A stretch of DNA of 64,000 nt from positions 71,264,708 through 71,328,707 of the forward strand of contig NC_091120.1 in assembly GCF_040183065.1 (NCBI RefSeq), in the 5' to 3' direction. Both the position numbers and the translations under genes were made by a program. The notes under the pieces are model-generated. The model made no database searches. It was not told where the DNA came from and saw nothing but the letters and a program-made list of their open reading frames with translations. Position 1 is the first letter of the stretch, and every line of letters begins with the position of its first letter. This document shows, in pieces, positions 60,132 through 64,000 of this stretch. This DNA comes from Periplaneta americana. Lineage: Eukaryota; Arthropoda; Insecta; Blattodea; Blattidae.

Positions 60132-61244
60132 CAGGGACAGCATTTTATTTTTACTTCAATTTTTATTGTACTTGAGTTTTTGAATGTACTTCACTCCCAC
60201 TCCCTCTACTAGTAAACTTCCAATCGTCCACCACACAGAACCAAGACCGCGTATGCAGTACTGAGTTAGTGTGTATAGTACGTTCCAGAAATATTTTCGC
60301 GTTTTCCAGTGACGAAAGAGCTTTCAATATTGAATCATATTTTTGCACAGGTACTGTTGTCCGTTTGCTTACGTCGCATCCCGGTTTCCCCCACCTGCTT
60401 CTGTTTGCCCCTCTGTAAAGTCTAGTAACTGGGCTGTCTTAGCTCTTTTCTGAAAACATTAATTTTTGTTAGGAATTGGACGTCTACGTAATATTATACA
60501 ACTGTTTAAAATAACTTAAATAAAAGAGCCTCATTAAGCAATTAACTGTCACGTGATTATTTTCCCCCTTTCTACGACCTGCGAAAAAACCACTTGGACG
60601 GACAGTAGATAGCATTTCTGAGTAATTTTATCTTTTCGGATCGGGCAGAAGGGAAGATTAAATTTACAGTACGTAACGTACTCTTTTTATAGAGTAGGTA
60701 CAGAATTATTTCAACATGAGTTCTCGTACGAAGAACGAAACTGGTAATTGGAATTAGGTACAATAGTCTATAGTGCGATAATATGCACAAAAGAACTGAA
60801 GCCTGTATCGAAATGAACGGCCACCATTTTCAAAAATGTATTTAAATATCCATATTATGATTATTTTTCAATTTAACTTCATTCTCTATATTGTACGCTA
60901 ATGTGCTGTAACAGTACAATATACACTGCATAATTAATACGTCCGAATGGATAGCTCAATTCGTGAGTAAAAACACTAAGTGTTAATACAGTACTGTATT
61001 TTGATTAAACAAAAACCTAATGAAAATTATCAAACTCAAAATCGCGATATTTCCTAGTTTACGTAAATGGATGAACTACTTTTCTTCCCTCCTAGACTTA
61101 GTAAAGTGATTTGTATTTTACGGCAGTATCATCGAACTCCAGTCTTGGAAGGGGGAGCAAGCGGTGTTTCCGGTTCTAGATCATTAATGCAAAGATATAG
61201 CCAGGTTAGTATTAAAAATGTTATTAAATAAAATGATGTCCCTG
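60132..61244. mobile_element. 1.11 kb TIR element with TA target site (copy II, inverted to copy I)
   Basis: CAGGGACA.CATTTTATTTT-type inverted ends lie next to TA (60130-60131, 61245-61246). Its complement aligns with 43314-44444 along the whole length (for example the ACCGGAAACACCG and GGATGAACTACTTTTC stretches). No transposase is readable. Confidence 0.85.
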
Positions 61245-61246
61245 TA

Positions 61247-61869
61247 TATCTTACTTATGATGAAATCTAAGCTTACCATAACAATTGCAAAATTTAACAA
61301 AAGTAACACATCGATGACGAAATTTAAGTTTACCATAACAATTAAAACAATTAACAAAAGTAACACATAAGTTAGATAACACACGAACAAGAGATATTGT
61401 AAGACTACAGTCGAACTGTGAAGTCGATGTAAGTGATGTGCCTATTTCATAAAAACCGGAAGAGGAAGGCGAAAAAAAAAGAGACGTTAGAGATATTACG
61501 TTTCTAGACACAGTATCAATACATCAAAATTTTCTGGTAACACATCAGAGCCTAAAACTTAATTCGTTATAGATTTCGGAGACAAAGAGCCACACGAGAA
61601 CAATTTTGTATCAATAACAGGCAAACTATCAAAATTCTACAAAAAAATGTTCGCAAGAGTTATCAAACCTATATCGAACAAACCTCTTCAGTATTATATT
61701 TAGATATTCAAAGTCCGTAGTTCTAGATAATGAAACTGGACCTAATTTACGTAATTTATTAATCAAATTATCTATAACCTTCTTCCTTAGATTACATTTA
61801 ATATATCTTTCAGTTTCACTCTGTTACAGAATGGCTTGGGTCACTAGGAGAAAACATAAAAAGAAACAT
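61247..61869. other. Unassigned DNA upstream of the LINE insertion
   Basis: A local direct repeat: two AAATTTAAGTTTACCATAAC-like stretches (61266 and 61320 region) about 55 bp apart. Otherwise no gene or element is supported. It is probably the original distal upstream DNA of gene copy 6. Confidence 0.4.
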
Positions 61870-61883
61870 GTTATCAACATATC

Positions 61884-63089
61884 GACTATTGATCAGATTT
61901 TTTGTATTCGACAGATAATGGAGAAAAAATGGGAGTATAAGGGTACAGTACATCAGTTATTCATAGATTTCAAAAAGGTATATGACTCGGTTAAGAGGGA
62001 AGTATTATATGATATTGTTATTGAATTTGGTATTCCCAAGAAACTAGTTCGATTAATTAAAATGTGTATCAGTGAAACATACAGCAGAGTCCGTATAGGT
62101 CAGTTTCTATCTGATGCTTTTCCAATTCACTGCGGGCTAAAGCAGGGAGATGCACTATCACCTTTACTTTTTAACTTCGCTCTAGAATATGCCATTACGA
62201 AAGTTCAGGATAACAGGCAGGGTTTGGAATTGAACGGGTTACATCAGCTTCTTGTCTATGCGGATGACGTGAATATGTTAGGAGAAAATACACAAACGAT
62301 TAGGGAAAACACGGAAATTTTACTTGAAGCAAGTATAGCGATAGGTTTGGAAGTAAATCCCGAAAAGACAAAGTATATGATTTATGTCTCGTGACCAGAA
62401 TATTGTACGAAATGAAAATATAAAAATTGGAGATTTATCCTTCGAAGAGGTGGAAAAATTCAAATATCTTGGAGCCAAAGTAACAAATATAAATGACACT
62501 CGGGAGGAAATTAAACACACAATGAATATGGGAAATGCGTGTTATTATTCGGTTGAGAAGCTTTTATCATCTAGTCTACTGTCAAAAAATCAGAAAGAAT
62601 TTATAAAACAGTTATATTACCGGTTGTTCTGTATGGTTGTGAAACTTGGACTCTCACTCTAAGAGAGGAACATAGGTTAAGGGTGTTTGAGAATAAGGCG
62701 CTTAGGAAAATATTTGGGGCTAAGAGGGATGAAGTTACAGGAGAATGGAGAAAGTTACACAACGCAGAACTGCACGCATTGTATTCTTCACCTGACATAA
62801 TTAGGAACATTAAATCCAGACGTTTGCGATGGGCAGGGTATGTAGCACGTATGGGCGAATCCAGGAATGCATATAGAGTGTTAGTCGGGAGACCGGAGGG
62901 AAAAAGTCCTTTGGGGAGGCCGAGACGTAGATGGGAGGATAATATTAAAATGGATTTGAGGGAGGTGGGATATGATGATAGGGACTGGATTAATCTTGCA
63001 CAGGATAGGGACCAATGGCGGGCTTATGTGAAGGCGGCAATGAATCTTCGGGTTCCTTAAAAGCCATTTCTAAGTAAGTGAGTGAGTAA
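61884..63089 (+). mobile_element. RTE-type LINE, 5' truncated, with 14-bp target duplication
   Basis: Same family as 36903-39851 and 40382-41760 but on the + strand. It begins inside the reverse transcriptase ([20 protein letters not shown]), keeps the catalytic [11 protein letters not shown], and ends AMNLRVP at 63060 followed by a GTAAGTGAG-type tail. GTTATCAACATATC occurs at 61870-61883 and 63090-63103, a textbook target-site duplication. There are two or three frame changes (near 62390 and 62600-62680). It is recent, and it landed 86 bp upstream of the TATA box of gene copy 6. Confidence 0.95.
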
Positions 63090-63150
63090 GTTATCAACAT
63101 ATCAGCATCAATCTCTTCCTGTCCATCTCAAAATGCTCCTCTCTCTACGT

Positions 63151-63182
63151 CACTCATGCATACTCCAGGTACAGTATAAATA
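63151..63182 (+). promoter_or_regulatory. Core promoter of copy 6: 18-bp box plus TATA
   Basis: CACTCATGCATACTCCAG at 63151-63168 is identical to copies 2-5, although flanking sequence is clearly diverged. TATAAATA at 63175-63182 is 54 bp before the ATG. ACTAGTCACCAGCACGCAGC after it mirrors the leader of copy 2. Confidence 0.8.
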
Positions 63183-63228
63183 CACAGTAAGACGCTCTGT
63201 GAACCACTAGTCACCAGCACGCAGCAAC

Positions 63229-63243
63229 ATGAGCATCTTCCTG
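63229..63243 (+). CDS. Gene copy 6, exon 1 only (partial; rest beyond the window)
   Basis: ATG-AGC-ATC-TTC-CTG (MSIFL) is followed by GTAAGTG, exactly as in copies 3-5, in the context AGCAACATG of copy 2. No exon 2 (which would begin I-F-L-V-A-L-A) is present up to the right edge, so the intron is at least 757 bp against 120-131 bp elsewhere; a transposon at 63452 accounts for part of this. Whether the gene still works depends on sequence outside the window. Confidence 0.8.
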
Positions 63244-63451
63244 GTAAGTGAAAAGTATCATTCATGCAAGCCAAAGTAATTTTCAGACTCCGCCAAACCA
63301 TTCACCTACATAAGACAGGAACATGAAGATTTATCTGAAGTAAATATGATTAAACACACGAAGTTCTCACAAGTTTTTAAACTCAGAAGTTTCATACATA
63401 CTGTATTTCTGTGGAATTTATAAAAGCCAAAATAACATTATTGCATTATTA

Positions 63452-64000
63452 CAGGGACATCACTTTATTTTTACTAACATTTTTAACATTAACCTGGCAA
63501 TACTCGGAAACATTGTTACCCCCCTTCCATTACAGGAGTTTGGAGTTGCTAGTGCAGTATGTAAAGAAATCATTTCATTAGCTATAGGAGGAGAGAAAAG
63601 TAGTGTATCCATTTATGTTACAGGAAAATATAGTAGGCCTATTACGATTTTCAGTTTGGTCATTACTTTACAGTATTTTATCAAAAAGCAGTAGAATAGT
63701 AACAATTTTTTTCACAAACTCAAGTCTTCAGGCGGTTATATACATTATGTAATGTCTATTTTATTCAGCATATTACTAACCTTATTTATTCCTGAGAATT
63801 TAGTGGCACTTCCGTAAGAAACCTCAATTTCTACAGCTAACTTCTTGATCGACTTATTAGGACCTCGCTGCATCCTTTCTCTAGCATCTTCTACAGCATC
63901 TTCTGTCACCTTTGTTGGCCATCTTACACTTTTCTTCATTTCAGTACACTCTGTTGCTCTAAATTTATCTACCAGATTAATGACATTTCTACGAAAATAT
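63452..64000 (-). mobile_element. Mariner-type TIR element in the intron of copy 6 (runs off the edge)
   Basis: The left end CAGGGACATCACTTTATTTT next to TA matches the ends of the elements at 43314 and 60132. On the minus strand, from the right edge to about 63745, a transposase N-terminal helix-turn-helix is readable: NVINLVDKFRATE, RWPTKVTEDAVEDARERMQR and GPNKSIKKLAVEIEVSYGSA. The catalytic part does not follow in the 290 bp left before the end, so this copy is internally deleted. It identifies the 1.1 kb elements as derivatives of a mariner-like transposon. Confidence 0.8.

Overview
The window looks like a piece of an insect nuclear genome, most likely a cockroach or close relative (Blattodea). 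It is AT-rich and packed with transposons. It carries RTE-type LINEs ending in a GTAA/TTAC-repeat tail and tRNA-derived SINEs of forms I associate, from memory only, with Periplaneta. The only convincing host genes have the classic layout of insect cuticle-type genes: TATA box, very short 5' leader, and a 15-nt first coding exon that splits the signal peptide. There are no bacterial operons and no CRISPR.

Left part (1-36.9 kb): a tandem array of one small host gene family, all on the + strand. Each gene has a 5-codon exon 1 (M-S/R-I/T-F-L), a 120-131 bp intron, and one large exon 2. The product is a secreted protein of about 290-304 residues: signal peptide, dibasic KR site, Gly-rich N-domain with GYGHGG motifs, a Pro-Val domain of about 108 residues, then a Gly-rich C-domain. 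Copy 1 (3565) is a pseudogene; copies 2 (13614), 3 (21536), 4 (29342) and 5 (35039) are open. Copies 3-5 are almost identical even in introns and upstream DNA. The spacers are also homologous (microsatellite-rich) and come in two subtypes. After subtracting a hAT element from spacer 2 and a Sola-like element from spacer 3, both units shrink to about 5.65 kb, close to the insertion-free unit 4 (5.70 kb). Spacer 1 is swollen by a pentamer/heptamer satellite, a small TIR element, LINE pieces, a DD41D mariner relic and a SINE. The array starts before the left edge.

Right part (36.9-63.1 kb): a transposon graveyard. In order it holds two minus-strand RTE-type LINEs, a DD41D mariner, a 1.13 kb TIR element, a DD36E Tc1-type element, a LINE scrap, tRNA-derived SINEs, a palindromic Harbinger-like MITE, a Penelope-like remnant, a solo LTR fossil, a Harbinger-like element with a transposase remnant, a mariner scrap, another SINE, a Helitron, another RTE-type LINE tail, an inverted second copy of the 1.13 kb TIR element, and a plus-strand LINE with clear target-site duplications.

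Right edge: that last LINE sits just upstream of a sixth gene copy, of which only promoter, exon 1 and part of an intron lie in the window. The intron carries a third member of the TIR-element family with a mariner-like transposase piece. Thus about 26 kb of transposon-rich DNA separates copies 5 and 6 of one gene family. The shared 18-bp promoter box and the TATA/ATG spacing suggest common regulation. The protein design suggests an extracellular structural role such as cuticle or a silk-like matrix. That role is an inference.
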